DNA from: Arsenophonus sp046530735
GTDB taxonomy: Bacteria > Pseudomonadota > Gammaproteobacteria > Enterobacterales > Enterobacteriaceae
Reading direction: 5' to 3'
DNA: 64,000 bases
Assembly (NCBI GenBank): GCA_046530735.1
Contig: JBHEQV010000006.1
Span: 60,554-124,553, forward strand
Shown here: positions 10,049 to 20,852 of the stretch, one piece after another
How positions within the stretch are numbered: position 1 is the stretch's first letter
Layout: each line of letters opens with the position of its first letter
Translations under genes and position numbers: made by a program
The notes under the pieces: model-generated
Told to the model about the DNA's origin: nothing
Databases searched by the model: none
The model's input: only the letters and a program-made list of their open reading frames with translations

Positions 10049-12091
10049 TTATTTTTTAGCTTGATGCGACGACCGACCAACGCCTTCTAAATCTGCAAGA
10101 TCAACTGCAATTCTTATTGTTTCATCAAGGTAGGGATCTGGTAATTCATAATTTTTAGGTAAATCATCTATTGTTTTTAATGGTACTTTACCTTGTTGAG
10201 CAAGGCGCTCATTAATACGACATAATTTAATCGTGTTAGCTTCTTTATTTTCTTTTTCACGTTTAAGATAATTAAGCGAAATAATATTTTTACTCTCCTT
10301 TATAGCACGATAACGAGCAATATCTTCCTCAATATATTTAAATTCAGGATTTTTTATTATGCGTTCATTATAATTAGCAATTATATTAGGAATATATTGG
10401 TTAATATTATTACCAACTACACTATAGTTAGCTGGGACAATATTATCCCAAGGTAAAGCATTGTCTTCAAAATTCTCGCCAGATTCAATCGGATCTATAC
10501 TCGTTGGCATAATAATATCCGGTGTTACTCCTTTGCGTTGGGTACTATCACCATTGATACGATAAAACTTTTGAATAGTATATTGGACAGAACCTAAAGC
10601 GGGCCAATCCGGACGAAATATATCATCATAAACACGACTTAAAGGATGGTACTGTTGAACAGTACCTTTACCAAAAGATAATTCACCAACAATTAATGCG
10701 CGACCATAATCTTGCATTGCTGCAGCAAAAATTTCTGACGCTGAAGCACTAAAACGATCAATTAATATCGTAAGTGGGCCTTTGTAATAAACTATATCAT
10801 CATTATCTATACCCTGACGAATTTTATTCTTGTTATTACGTACCTGAACAATTGGGCCACTTGAAATAAATAAACCGGATAATGATATTGCTTCAGTTAA
10901 AGCACCACCGGCATTGCCACGTAAATCAATAACAAGTGACGTGACATTATTTTTAGCTATTTTTTTTAACTCTCTTTTAACGTCATCAGTCAATCCAACA
11001 TAAAAACCTGGAATATCAAGTATGCCAACATTTTTAATCGTAAGTTTTACGGCCCTATCTTCCAGTCTAATATGCTCACGAATCAGTGTTATCCTATGGG
11101 GCTTAGCAAGTTTTGAATTTGAAATAACTTCAAGACATATTTTACTGCCTTTTGGTCCTTTGATAAGGGCAACAACATCATCTAGTCGCCAGCCGACAAC
11201 ATCTATCATCGATTTGTCCGTTTGGCCTACACCAATAATTTTATCGCCAACCTTTAATAATTTACTTTTTGCGGCCGGGCTATCCGCCACCATTGAGTTG
11301 ATAATGATATCATCTTCATCTTGGCGAAGTACTGCACCTATACCTTCCAATGATAAGCTCATTTCTGAGTTAAACTGTTCTGTGTTACGAGGAGAAAGAT
11401 AGTTAGTATGCGGGTCTATTTCTCTTGCAAAAGCATTGATAATTAATTTAAAAACATCTTCACTTTGCGTTTGCATAAGGCGTTTTAATGCAAAATTATA
11501 ACGTTTTGTTAATATTGGCTTAATTTCTATGTCATTTTTGCCTGATAACTTCAGATTCAACCAATCAAACTTAACTTTAGCATCCCACAGCTTATTTATC
11601 TCTTCAATAGTTTTAGGCCAAGGCGCTTTACTTCTATCAACCTCAATAACATCGTTTTTAGAAAAATCTAGCGGCATATTAAGCTGCGATAAAGCATATT
11701 GAAAACGTTGATAGCGACGCTGTTGTACTAAATTAAATATTGCATATAGCTCATTTAGATGACCAATTTTAATCTGCTGTCCTACTTTAGTTTTCTCAGT
11801 AGAAAATTTATCAATGTCTGATTGTAAAAAAACATTATGGCTATAATCTAACAGATTTAAATAGCGAGCAAAAATCTTACTAGAAAAGTTTTCATCCAAA
11901 TTAAATTGACGATAGTGAGAACGTGTAAAGCGTGAAACAACTCTATCGCTAATAATAGCATGCAGACGCCCCTGTTGAAGTTGAGGAAGCTTCTGAGTTG
12001 TTAATAGTGTTGTAGGCATTACAGTATTTGCAAATGAAGTAGTCATTGCAGTTATGCCAAATACAAAAGCCAGTTTAATAGAATTATTCAT
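10049..12091 (-). CDS. prc: Prc (Tsp), tail-specific periplasmic protease
   Basis: About 680 residues (E. coli 682). A signal peptide (MNNSIKLAFVFGITAMTTSFA) sends it to the periplasm, where Prc trims FtsI and degrades tagged or misfolded proteins and, with NlpI, murein hydrolases. A PDZ domain lies at about residues 235-325 (SLEGIGAVL, GDKIIGVGQ, VVALIKGPKGS). The catalytic Ser is in DRFSASASEIFAAAMQDYG (about 445) and the Lys in SFGKGTVQQY (about 470). I prefer the ATG at 12091 to the one at 12109: family members start MN, and the upstream ATG overlaps the GGAGG that serves the later start. It follows proQ by a few bases, as in E. coli. htpX, normally downstream, is absent. Confidence 0.95.
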   Translation of the reverse strand: MNNSIKLAFVFGITAMTTSFANTVMPTTLLTTQKLPQLQQGRLHAIISDRVVSRFTRSHYRQFNLDENFSSKIFARYLNLLDYSHNVFLQSDIDKFSTEKTKVGQQIKIGHLNELYAIFNLVQQRRYQRFQYALSQLNMPLDFSKNDVIEVDRSKAPWPKTIEEINKLWDAKVKFDWLNLKLSGKNDIEIKPILTKRYNFALKRLMQTQSEDVFKLIINAFAREIDPHTNYLSPRNTEQFNSEMSLSLEGIGAVLRQDEDDIIINSMVADSPAAKSKLLKVGDKIIGVGQTDKSMIDVVGWRLDDVVALIKGPKGSKICLEVISNSKLAKPHRITLIREHIRLEDRAVKLTIKNVGILDIPGFYVGLTDDVKRELKKIAKNNVTSLVIDLRGNAGGALTEAISLSGLFISSGPIVQVRNNKNKIRQGIDNDDIVYYKGPLTILIDRFSASASEIFAAAMQDYGRALIVGELSFGKGTVQQYHPLSRVYDDIFRPDWPALGSVQYTIQKFYRINGDSTQRKGVTPDIIMPTSIDPIESGENFEDNALPWDNIVPANYSVVGNNINQYIPNIIANYNERIIKNPEFKYIEEDIARYRAIKESKNIISLNYLKREKENKEANTIKLCRINERLAQQGKVPLKTIDDLPKNYELPDPYLDETIRIAVDLADLEGVGRSSHQAKK

Positions 12092-12110
12092 GTTGTAATT
12101 GGCCTCCATC

Positions 12111-12827
12111 TTAGAACTTTAAGTGCTCAGCGCGTACAATCATTCCTAATCCTGTCGGCAATTGTACCCGAACATCATCCTTAGCTATCTCAAGTACTGA
12201 TGCATTTACAATACTTTGACCAAGTATAACTTTTAATATCTGACCAACTTTTAAGGTAGAAATATCCGTTACAGACTGTAATTTATTCAGGTTAGCTATT
12301 TTAATATTATGAGCTTTTTTAGCTTGATTTTTAGAGTAAGTATGATGTTTATTTTTTTTATTTATTTCCTTAGTCGTTGAGAGAGAATCCTCACTTTTCT
12401 TATTAAAAGTTGCTGATAAGATCTTTTCATTATCTATCTTCTGAGCCTTGCATTGAAGTTCTTGTTTTTTTAATTTTTTCTCTGTTTGTTTCGCTTGAAT
12501 ACGAGCCTTTGCATCGATTAGCTGTTGACGTGCGTATTTTACATGCTCTAACTCTAGAGCGCTACAATAATTGCCATCTAAATCAATACGTTTAACACCT
12601 TCTTTAACACCATATAGATAACGCCAACTAGAAGTATACATTCGTAAAGCAAATCGCAATTGGGTTTTGCTAATGCCATCCTTTTCAGTCAATCTCGCTA
12701 CAATATCTTGAAAGATTCCAATCTTCAGTGGATGAGTCTTACCTTCAGTAATAAAACAATAAGGAAAACGATGAGCCAAAAAAACAATTATTTCTTTACT
12801 ATTATTCAACTTAGGTTGATTTTCCAT
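12111..12827 (-). CDS. proQ: ProQ, FinO-domain RNA chaperone
   Basis: The protein has 238 residues (E. coli 232). The N-terminal FinO/ProQ domain (about residues 8-120: IIVFLAHRFPYCF, LKIGIFQDI, ALRMYTSSWRYL) binds structured 3' ends of sRNAs and mRNAs. A lysine-rich linker follows (about 105-180), then a C-terminal Tudor-like domain (LKVGQILKVI, DDVRVQLPTGLGMIVRAEHL). An AGGA sits about 6 bases before the ATG. It forms a pair with prc. The dead msrC just upstream matches the E. coli order msrC-proQ-prc. Confidence 0.95.
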   Translation of the reverse strand: MENQPKLNNSKEIIVFLAHRFPYCFITEGKTHPLKIGIFQDIVARLTEKDGISKTQLRFALRMYTSSWRYLYGVKEGVKRIDLDGNYCSALELEHVKYARQQLIDAKARIQAKQTEKKLKKQELQCKAQKIDNEKILSATFNKKSEDSLSTTKEINKKNKHHTYSKNQAKKAHNIKIANLNKLQSVTDISTLKVGQILKVILGQSIVNASVLEIAKDDVRVQLPTGLGMIVRAEHLKF

Positions 12828-12989
12828 GAAATTTCCTGATTATAACGATTTTGCCAATCAACGCAGATATGAAAAGGAAACATTATAATAGCGTTGCAGA
12901 CAATTGCTACGCAAAGCAACTGTTAAATTACATCAATTTATAGACATATTGGTATAATATACAATTTCAAATGATTAAAAAGCATTTAC

Positions 12990-13275
12990 AACTAAGACTT
13001 TTATCCTATTTAATCCTCTTTATCAAATCTATCAAAGATAGAACTATTAATTCTAATATGCTAATTAACTATCCATTAATTGCTATCAGCAAAACTATCT
13101 TTGAATGATTCAGACTAACATAAGGAATATACTCGGCAAAAAAATGGATATTTGCTCCGTAATACATTATATTTTATTTTCATAAATGTGTTCCCTCCCC
13201 ATAAACACTTTCCCTTTGACAAAATGGAAACAGGATAGCCCTTGCCTTGAAAAGCCCTGAACACTAAGCGTATCA
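12990..13275 (-). pseudogene. msrC: msrC (yebR) relic, free Met-(R)-sulfoxide reductase
   Basis: On the minus strand from 13270 downwards one reads LVFRAFQGKG, then GEG (family LVLGPFQGKIACVRIPVGRGVCG). Further on are EYIPYVSLNHSKIVLLIAI (family NSEIVLPLVV), a GVLDIDSTV-like stretch and SIFDRFDKED (family VFGRFTDEDE). The pieces are in different frames. In E. coli msrC lies directly upstream of proQ, as here. Loss removes one route for repair of oxidised free methionine. Confidence 0.6.
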
Positions 13276-13299
13276 TAATTTTTATATAAAACTCTAGGA

Positions 13300-13653
13300 A
13301 ATTAATATTATCTAATATTTAAAAAGTAGTGTACTTGTATTTGCAAGCAAGGTAATAAAATAATTCTCATAAGCAATCAAGCTAGTTAAATTACATTAAT
13401 GATCATAATAAAAGATTTTTGTTCATAATATTCGTTTGTAAAAGTTACATATATTCATTTAACAGATAAATAAATCACTAATATGGCGATTTTTATATAT
13501 CAAAATTAATAATTTTCTATATCAATCATTAAATTTTTTAATGTATCGTAATTCAACTAACTGATTAAATAGTAAAATTAATAAAAATTAATTTAAATTT
13601 TAGCTAATTTTAATTTCATTAAATATGAAAAAAAAAGTTTTAACAAAATTAAA
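13300..13653. other. AT-rich gap, no gene seen
   Basis: Long A/T runs, no frame over about 40 codons and no recognised pseudogene. It lies between the msrC relic and the mini-element starting at 13654. Confidence 0.4.
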
Positions 13654-13792
13654 AGTTATGCTCATTTCTGGTGTATGGGATTTCGGAGATCCTGATATAT
13701 CTTCCTGATTGATTTCGTGAATAATTTCAATAACAGAGAGATGATAAGCCACCATCTTAGAAAGCTCCTATACACTAGAAATAATCATAACT
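13654..13792. mobile_element. Mini-element with two inverted IS256 left ends (copy B)
   Basis: The left side (GTTATGCTCATTTCTGGTGT from 13655) is the usual left end of the IS256 element, followed by about 90 bases of its leader. The right side ends CTAGAAATAATCATAACTC, the reverse complement of another left end. The 139-base unit therefore has long terminal inverted repeats and no transposase. It may be a MITE-like derivative or the meeting point of two truncated, oppositely oriented copies. Confidence 0.65.
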
Positions 13793-13799
13793 CCTAAAC

Positions 13800-14445
13800 A
13801 GTTAGGTATTGATTTAATTAATCAGAGTTTTGATTTACATGTTTGCTTCCAATTTACTATTAAACTCTAGTTACGCAGAAAAAAAATAAAAATTCTATTA
13901 GAATAAAATTGTATTTATAAGGTATTACTTATTTCAGGTAAATCAATTATCTAGTATTAAATTAAAAATAGCTTTACTTAAATGGAATGCTTGAATAAAT
14001 ATAAAAATATTAGAATGGGGATTGGTATTACTAAAAATAGAAAAGAAGATTTACTGGAGCTTTATTGAGGAAAAATGGCAATTTTTCTATTGGATTAGTG
14101 AAGAATTTTAATTGTGTACTGATAATTGAGATTACAAAACTCATCAATAACTGCTACTCAATATAATATTGAAATTAATAAAACAATAATATAAAATTAT
14201 TTGAATATCGGCAAAGGATTTTATTCAAGCAATAGAAGGTAAACGTCAGTTTAAACACCTGAAGATATTGATTTAATAAGTTATAAATATAAGAGAATTT
14301 TGATCGGAGGTTATCCATAGCCTTACTGTAGTTAGATGAAAATCCTTGAATTAGTAAAAATATTCATGTATCGTTTATACATCCTGTAAACCTAATGCAG
14401 TCTATTACAACCTAAATAAATATACTCAAAAAATTTACTAATTAA
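13800..14445 (+). pseudogene. trmA: trmA relic, tRNA m5U54 methyltransferase
   Basis: Readable pieces in shifting frames: EDLLELY near 14050 (family GDLLELYCGNGNFSLAL), SSITATQYNIEIN near 14140 (family SVAAAQYNIAAN), and DFIQAIEGKRQFK near 14222-14260 (family EFTQAMNGVREFN). Last comes VYTSCKPNAVYYNL near 14373 (family LYISCNPETLCKNL, with the catalytic Cys region). The order trmA, fabR, sthA, oxyR is the E. coli order with yijD lost. Loss predicts tRNAs lacking thymine 54. Confidence 0.7.
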
Positions 14446-14747
14446 TATCATTCGATCAGTTTTCTTATAGCACCATATCGAATGTGATTTTCTTTCAAGA
14501 GAAAACACATTTAAATTAAGATAAAAACGTCATTAAAATATAGTATTTTTTATTGTTCATAACAAAAAGAGAATTGCTTTATCGATAATTAATATTACTC
14601 TTTAATATAAGAAAATAACTTTAAATAATTATTGATATAACAAATAATTCTCAAACATTAATTTGAATTATTTAAAATCTAAAATATAGAAAATACTAAT
14701 AAATAATTAGAATTTTAGGTGGGTTTAATTAAAAAATATTTATAATT
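14446..14747. other. AT-rich gap at the place of yijD
   Basis: E. coli has the small membrane protein gene yijD between trmA and fabR. Here I see only AT-rich sequence without a recognisable remnant. Confidence 0.35.
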
Positions 14748-15395
14748 TAATATCAGGATTTTCCTGTTTACGACGATACCAATAAGTGAGGCTCTCTAAC
14801 GATCATTCTAAGTTGCAAAACTAATCGCTCTTCCAAAAATTGTCTTTTTTACTGATCAAATATCTAATGCTTCTCTGCCCAGCACTAAATACAATAGTAA
14901 TCATGGCTTTTGCTTATATTTCGGTATAATGCTGAGACATATTTACTTTTTTGTTGCAAATATTCAGCTAATTCAGTAATAAAATATTGAATTTCTCTGG
15001 CAACTGCAGCACGAAATTCAGTCGATGTACCTGAATATTTACGTAGCAATAATCGAAAGACATTTGTATTATTACTAATAAATTCCATAAAAGTAATAAT
15101 AGATGTTCGAATGATACTACCACTTTTTGTAAAAGGTTATTGTGTTTGAGCATTAATTGATGGAGCATAAGACCGCTTTCATCAACCATGGTTAGTTTTA
15201 ATTCATCAAGATCACAAAAATGTCGATAAAAAGAAGTAGGTGCAATATCAGCTTCTCGAGTAACTTCACGTAAGCTGAGGTTAGTAAAAGTACGCTTAGC
15301 ACTCAAAATTGGCTGAAAGTCGCTTTGCTTCTATCAGAGAACGAGGTGTTTTTCTGTTTTGCCTGACGCCTGTAATATTATTCACAGTAATTAAT
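14748..15395 (-). pseudogene. fabR: fabR relic, TetR-type repressor of fabA/fabB
   Basis: The helix-turn-helix half is open at 14968-15306 (LSLREVTREADIAPTSFYRH, then MVDESGLMLHQLM). A frameshift near 15100 moves the reading frame to MEFISNNTNVFRLLLRKYSG and AREIQYFITELAEYL (open at 14885-15088), and further stops follow. The C-terminal end LEERLVLQLRMI, then HYWYRRKQE, is still legible down to about 14750. The N-terminus above 15306 (RSLIEA, SAN) is also frameshifted. In E. coli FabR represses fabA and fabB in response to unsaturated acyl-ACP. With at least two frameshifts and stops it is unlikely to work. Confidence 0.85.
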
Positions 15396-15493
15396 ATACC
15401 TCTTCGAGAATAAGAGAGTTAGTCTACTATAGCAAATTTTAACAGAGTTGCAGTGTTCTTAAGTTTTATTAAAGAAGATAATATTAATTTGAA

Positions 15494-16884
15494 GAGTTAT
15501 GCTCATTTCTGATATATTGGTTTTAAAAATTCTGGCACATTCTATTGATTAATTTCATAAATAATTTTAATAACAGAGAGATGATATGCTATGAAAAGTA
15601 TACACTATAGAGGTATTCACGAAACTAGATATTACCTCTAATCCCTTCTATGAATTTATCCGTAATAATGATAGGCAGTTGATAGCAACGCTGTTGAGGC
15701 GGATTCAAAGCCCATGGCTTCAATAATATGCTCAATCCTGCCTTATCAACGGGGCTGCATTATCTATTCATCCGTAATGGTTATGTATCATAGCAAATCA
15801 TACAGACTAGTATTGGTAATGTTAAGATTAAAATGCCTAAGCTTAAAGTAGGATTTCAGCGGAAATAGAATTTATTTCAAAGTTCATTCCTGCCTTATTT
15901 GAAGTGTGCAAAAAAACATTAAAGAGTTTCTATTTTTGACATTCTGGAAAGGAGAATCATTACTGATGATTTTCACGAAATTCTTTGGGCTTCTTAGTGA
16001 AAATTATATGCTCTACCTACCAGATCCCAATAACAGATTAAAGTAGGGAATAACTTGAAGAGCAAAGGAAATGGCAGCTTCCTGATTTAAGCGATACACA
16101 TTACATTTATTTCTTAGCTAAAGGCATAAGTCATTTTGTTAGACAATATAATAACCTTTGCCTATTAGTTATTGTTAGCGGCACTGCTTATGCACATAAG
16201 GAGCTCATTACAGTCGAAGATGCTTATTGAGAGTCAGTAGCAAACTTGGTACCTAAGTCCTAAATGGCCTGCAAGCGCGTGACTTAACTATATCTACCAG
16301 GCTTGTGCTATAAGAGAATCGGTATCCTTAGTTTTAGAAGGAAATGGTAAAAGATATTCCTGAGCATGTAGGATAAACGCCATTAGCTATACAAAATAGC
16401 TGTTCTACTAGCTTTACTCTCTTACCAAAAATGCACTGAAAGTTAAGGCAGATCTGCCGGAGGTTTTACCTACCAAAAAGTCACGATGGCGCTAATAACC
16501 CCCTCTTGATGTTTTGTTAGCAACATTTTCAGCATATCCTAAAGCGATGAAGAAGTTGAAGAAAGAGCGAGAATAACTACTGGCATTCTATAATGTACCA
16601 TTAGCGTACTTTGGCGTCAATAAAAGCAACAAATCTGATTGAATTAGCTTTACACAACAGTGAGCCCCTATGAATCCGATGCACGAAGCAGTTGTAGTTC
16701 AAAAAATAACCTTTTAATGCTATTTAAAGCTTATCCCGTTTCCTCAAAAAATCTGGAGCCGTCTTATGAGATTTTGAACTTGCTAATCCTAGTGATAAAC
16801 AATCTCTAATTTAAGGATGCAGAACATATTAACAAAATATCAGAGTATAAATTGACCAATATACACCAGATTTGCTAGTAATTC
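15494..16884 (+). mobile_element. IS256-family relic (copy C), full length
   Basis: About 1.39 kb from GAGTTATGCTCATTTCTG to ATACACCAGATTTGCTAGTA. It aligns throughout with the other copies. No open frame is left, though mutator-type fragments can be read. It sits between the fabR and sthA relics, so here the flanking order is conserved and the copy is a simple insertion. Confidence 0.85.
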
Positions 16885-16939
16885 TAATCTATCTGAGTTA
16901 TTTACTTATATTTATATAATAGGTTATACTGAATATATA

Positions 16940-17665
16940 GACTTAATTTGATGCAATTCTTATTGGTTTCGGTCCTGTGGAAAACGTGTAGCAATGCAGT
17001 TAATAAAGTAAGGAAAAAGTTGCAGTCATTGAACCTTATAATAAAATTGGCGCTGCGTTTATTTCCCTACATGAGAACCATTGCTTCTAAAGAACTACTA
17101 ATATTTAGTTAATTGAGTTATCAATTTAGAGGGTCGCTATTCTGATTAATAATTAAAATCTAATTAAATTAGATGTTACTTACCGTACTTATAATGAAAA
17201 TATTTATGCTGTTGGCGATGTTTATTGGCTATATAAGTTTAGCTTCTTCAGATTATGATCAAGGTCCCTCTTCACTGACCTGGCAATAACAGCTTCCTAC
17301 AACGATACACATTTAATTGAAATTATTCCAGAACTTAGATCATTTATTCTATTCCAGGAATCAGTTCTATTTATAAAATAGAACAACGATTGACTGACAT
17401 GAAAATCCCTTATAAAATCGGCTAGAGTGTACTCAATTTAAATATTTAGCTAGAGCACAGATAGAAAAAATAAATGTAGGTAGTTTAAAGATTCTATTTA
17501 TCCTGAAATATTAAAAATTCTAGCTAATTCACTGTTTCGATAAGTATGCAGTAGAAATTATTCATATTAGGCAGGCAATTATGAAGTAAAAATGTGAAGG
17601 TAATGCTATTGATTATTTTATAATACTACCTTTAATTATCTAGGTATGAAGAAAAGATTTTAGAT
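16940..17665 (+). pseudogene. sthA: sthA relic, soluble pyridine nucleotide transhydrogenase
   Basis: YDAILIGFGPVENV at about 16945-16990 matches the FAD-binding start YDAIVIGSGPGGEG, followed by KVAVIEPYNKIG (family RVAVIERYQNVGG). The next legible part, YAVGDV near 17210 and a DYDQG stretch, belongs to the middle to C-terminal half, so several hundred codons are deleted. LARAQIEKINVGSLKILF-like sequence near 17440-17500 and AEIIHIRQAIMK-like sequence near 17555-17590 close the gene. It is divergent from oxyR, as in E. coli. Confidence 0.75.
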
Positions 17666-17739
17666 TACTGCACTCTTAATGAATTAAAACTATTATTTAA
17701 AACAAAAACTTACTATTTAGTATATTAAGCAAACAATTA

Positions 17740-18640
17740 ATTTTTATTATAATATCGATATATTTGCTTACGAATTGCTTCAGGAAACTGTTCATGATAA
17801 CTCTTAAACGATGAACCAGGACGATAAATTAAAGCAACCGAACGTGAATGAACAGGGTTAATACAATTAAGATAGTAAATAACATCACGTTTTATTTCTT
17901 TTTGTACAGATAAATCTGGTACAAAGTGTTATGCAACTTCCAGTTGCTACCATGTTATCTAATATCTCTAAACTGGTAGCATGAAAGTGGGTATCATCTT
18001 TTAACCAGACTTAAAAACAATATCTCATCATTTGATCATGTAAACAGTAATCATCTTCCAATATAAGTTTGTCCTATAAGCTCGCGCATTTTAATTTCTT
18101 TACGGTTAAACCATGAATGTCCTTCATAAATTGCTAATCGCATAGGTTCCTTATATAGAAGGATTTTAATAAAAGTTTCGGTCTCTTTCACTTGTTCTAA
18201 TATTGCACAATCCAGTTTGCCATTATTTGATTGCGCTAACAGCTGGTGTGTTTGTGCTTCATGTAAATATATCACTAATTTAGAAAATAAACAATGTAAT
18301 TCTGGAATGATCTAGGGTAAAAGATAAAGGCTATATAGTATAAGAATTAATCCTATGTGTAACGGAACTGATATGCCTCCCTCACTTTGTAAGTAGGCTA
18401 TTTTCTGTAATATTTTAAATTCTCGCAAAACTGCTCTTGTTTGCTCAACTAATAATAACCCCTGCTAAGTAAACAGAACCTTTCTGCTAGTTCGCTCTAA
18501 TAACATTAGAGCTAAATCGTTTTAAATTTATGAAATTATCACTTAAGGTTGGCTGACTAACATGACAGGCATAATGCTGCGCGCCAAAAATATTTATGCT
18601 CAACCAATGCAGTAAGGTACTCTAAATTACGAATATTCAT
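17740..18640 (-). pseudogene. oxyR: oxyR relic, peroxide-sensing LysR regulator
   Basis: The start reads MNIRNLEYLTALVEHKYFWR (from 18640), the OxyR helix-turn-helix with a deletion or frameshift soon after. The best piece is open at 18051-18275: IYLHEAQTHQLLAQSNNGKL, CAILEQVKETETFIKI and EPMRLAIYEGHSWFNR, all typical of the effector domain. The part with the regulatory cysteines (18000-18050, family CLRDQAMGFCF) is scrambled. The C-terminal YRPGS/SF-like end is legible near 17800-17830. Peroxide-responsive control by OxyR is therefore lost. Confidence 0.85.
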
Positions 18641-19217
18641 GTCTACTCCTTCCCTGAATAGAAGTTTAATAAAATTAATAAATCTATTAATCATAATAGA
18701 TCTAATTTTTTTCAACAAAAAAATCGATAAAATTTATTTTTATAAGTCATAGATAAAAGGAAAATATTAAACGCTTTTATGTTGAGTTGTTTATCAACAA
18801 CGACACTAGATTTGCTGAGTAATTAACAGTGCACAACTAATTTATGATCATAAACCAACTATCTCAATTCCTTATTTATTGAAATTTAGATTACTAACAT
18901 CAATTTTAGATATCTCTAATAAAGACTTTTCACTGAACTTTTATAATTAAATCAATAATCTTTGCTGAATTTAAATCGAATATTAGAGATATTTTAAATT
19001 ATCATTTAATCAATAGGATTATATCCTAGCAAGGATTTTTAATCTTTAATAAAATTATTATATCAAAATATATTAATAGATAATCCTATACGCCATTAAT
19101 TTTTTTTAATTCTGTATATTGTTGTTATTAATCAAAGAAAAATTAGGATCATCAATATTTTTTTAATAAACCATATACACTTAACTAAGATTTATTGTTG
19201 AATCTTTATTCAAAGAA
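18641..19217. other. Gap upstream of the oxyR relic, no gene seen
   Basis: AT-rich with no readable gene. A short stretch near 18800-18830 (ACACTAGATTTGCTGAGTAA) resembles the IS256 right end and may be a solo end. Confidence 0.35.
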
Positions 19218-20645
19218 AAAATTATTAGCAAATCTGGTGTATGACGATCAAGTTAGGTTCCACTCTGATGCTTCATGAATCTGTTCTCCATCCTTAAATT
19301 TGGTGTTGTTTACTACCACAGGATTAAGCAGATCAAAACTCCCTAAGCTGCTTCCAACTTTCTGATCAGACGAGAGCAACTTAAATACCATTGAAAGAAT
19401 TGCTTTCCTTGAACTACAGTGGTTCGAACATTAGATTCATAGTTTTATTATCGCAAAAGCTGACTCAATCCGAATTCGTCAGTTCTTTATTGATCATCAG
19501 TACACTGATGAAAAATCGTAGAATGCTAGCGCTCTCCTTGCTTTTTCTCCATCTTCTTCATCGCTGTATGAGATATGCTGAAAACCTTATCAACAAAACA
19601 TTAAGAGCTTTATTAGTAGCATCGCGTGGCTCTCTGTTACCTAGAAAACCTCGTAATTTATCTTTAACTTTTGATTATATGCTTTTGGAGAGTAAAGCCT
19701 GTAGATTACCTGTTTATATAGTCAATAGCATTTGTACTACATGTCTGGAAATATCTTTATTATTGTATTCCAAAAAAATAAGAACACAGCGGCTTCCGTA
19801 GCAAGCCTGGGAGATATAGTTAAGCTATTTCTTTAGGTAGGTCATTGAAAAGTTTAGGTAAGTTTACTTCTGACTATCTCGATAAGCATCTTCAATCATA
19901 ATGAGATCTCCTTACGTCCATGTGCAGTTCCGTCAATATAACTAACAGGCAAAAGCGATCAGCTGATTAATTGAATGACATATACCTTAAAGCCAATAAA
20001 TAAACATAATACATATCTCTTAAATCACGCAGCTACTATTACCTGAGTTCTTTAAGTCATTGCTGTTTCAATCTGTTGATGGTACTGGCAGAAAAGATAT
20101 GTACTTTTTTATCAAAAAGCGCCCAACAGAGCTTAATAAAAATCGTCGCCAAATAATGCTTCTTTCCTTGCAGGTACAAAGCTATGATAACAACTTTTCG
20201 CTACTTTTATACACTTCAGATAAGGTGATAGCAATAAGCTATTGAAGTATATTCTGTTGTCGTTGCGATCCCCCCTTTTTTTAACCTTAAGAACTTTAAT
20301 CTGAACATTGCCAATACCAATTTATTATATGGGGTTAACTGAGGAAAATAATCGTTACGGAAGACGGATAAGATCTGTAGAGAAGGCGTAGTTGAATATG
20401 TTTAGTAGCATGTTTTTAAGCTCCGCCTCAACAACGGCGCGACCCCTATCACCTGCTTGGGACACCATTACAGATAAGTTCATGCAATGTATCAGGTAAT
20501 ATCTGATTTCGCGGATAACCTGTAGGCTAGGCTTCCCATGGTATATCATCTCTATGTTATTGAGATCATCTACGAAATCAATCAGGAGGGGAGGGGGATA
20601 CGCAAGGCACCTTCGAAATCTCATCACTAGAAATGAGCATAACTC
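19218..20645 (-). mobile_element. IS256-family relic (copy D), full length, reversed
   Basis: It begins with the reversed right end (TTATTAGCAAATCTGGTGTA) and finishes with the reversed left end (CTAGAAATGAGCATAACTCC). About 1.43 kb, collinear with the plus-strand copies when reversed. Open frames inside it on either strand (19391-19801, 20355-20627) are chance or antisense frames. Confidence 0.85.
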
Positions 20646-20852
20646 CCCAAAAAATGCATGAGTAGTAAAATTTTAGTAATTAAGGCTAACAAAAGTAAAA
20701 GCAAACTATCTACACTTATTAAGTTATATTGTCAATAAATTAACATACTATCAATTAGTTCTGTTGATGTAACAGACGATTAAAGTAATGAAATATTAAT
20801 TAATCTTTTGGAAAAATGACTAATGATGTTATCTGATAAAATCAGACTAAGA

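Noticed and set aside
11022..11402. Plus-strand frame inside prc
   Set aside because: It overlaps the middle of the intact prc gene on the opposite strand and has low-complexity composition, so it is a shadow.
18796..18830. Solo IS256 right end
   Set aside because: The match is short (about 20 bases with mismatches) in AT-rich DNA and could be chance.
19391..19801. Plus-strand frame of 136 codons
   Set aside because: It is the antisense of the reversed IS256 copy D. The same sequence in other copies is not open.
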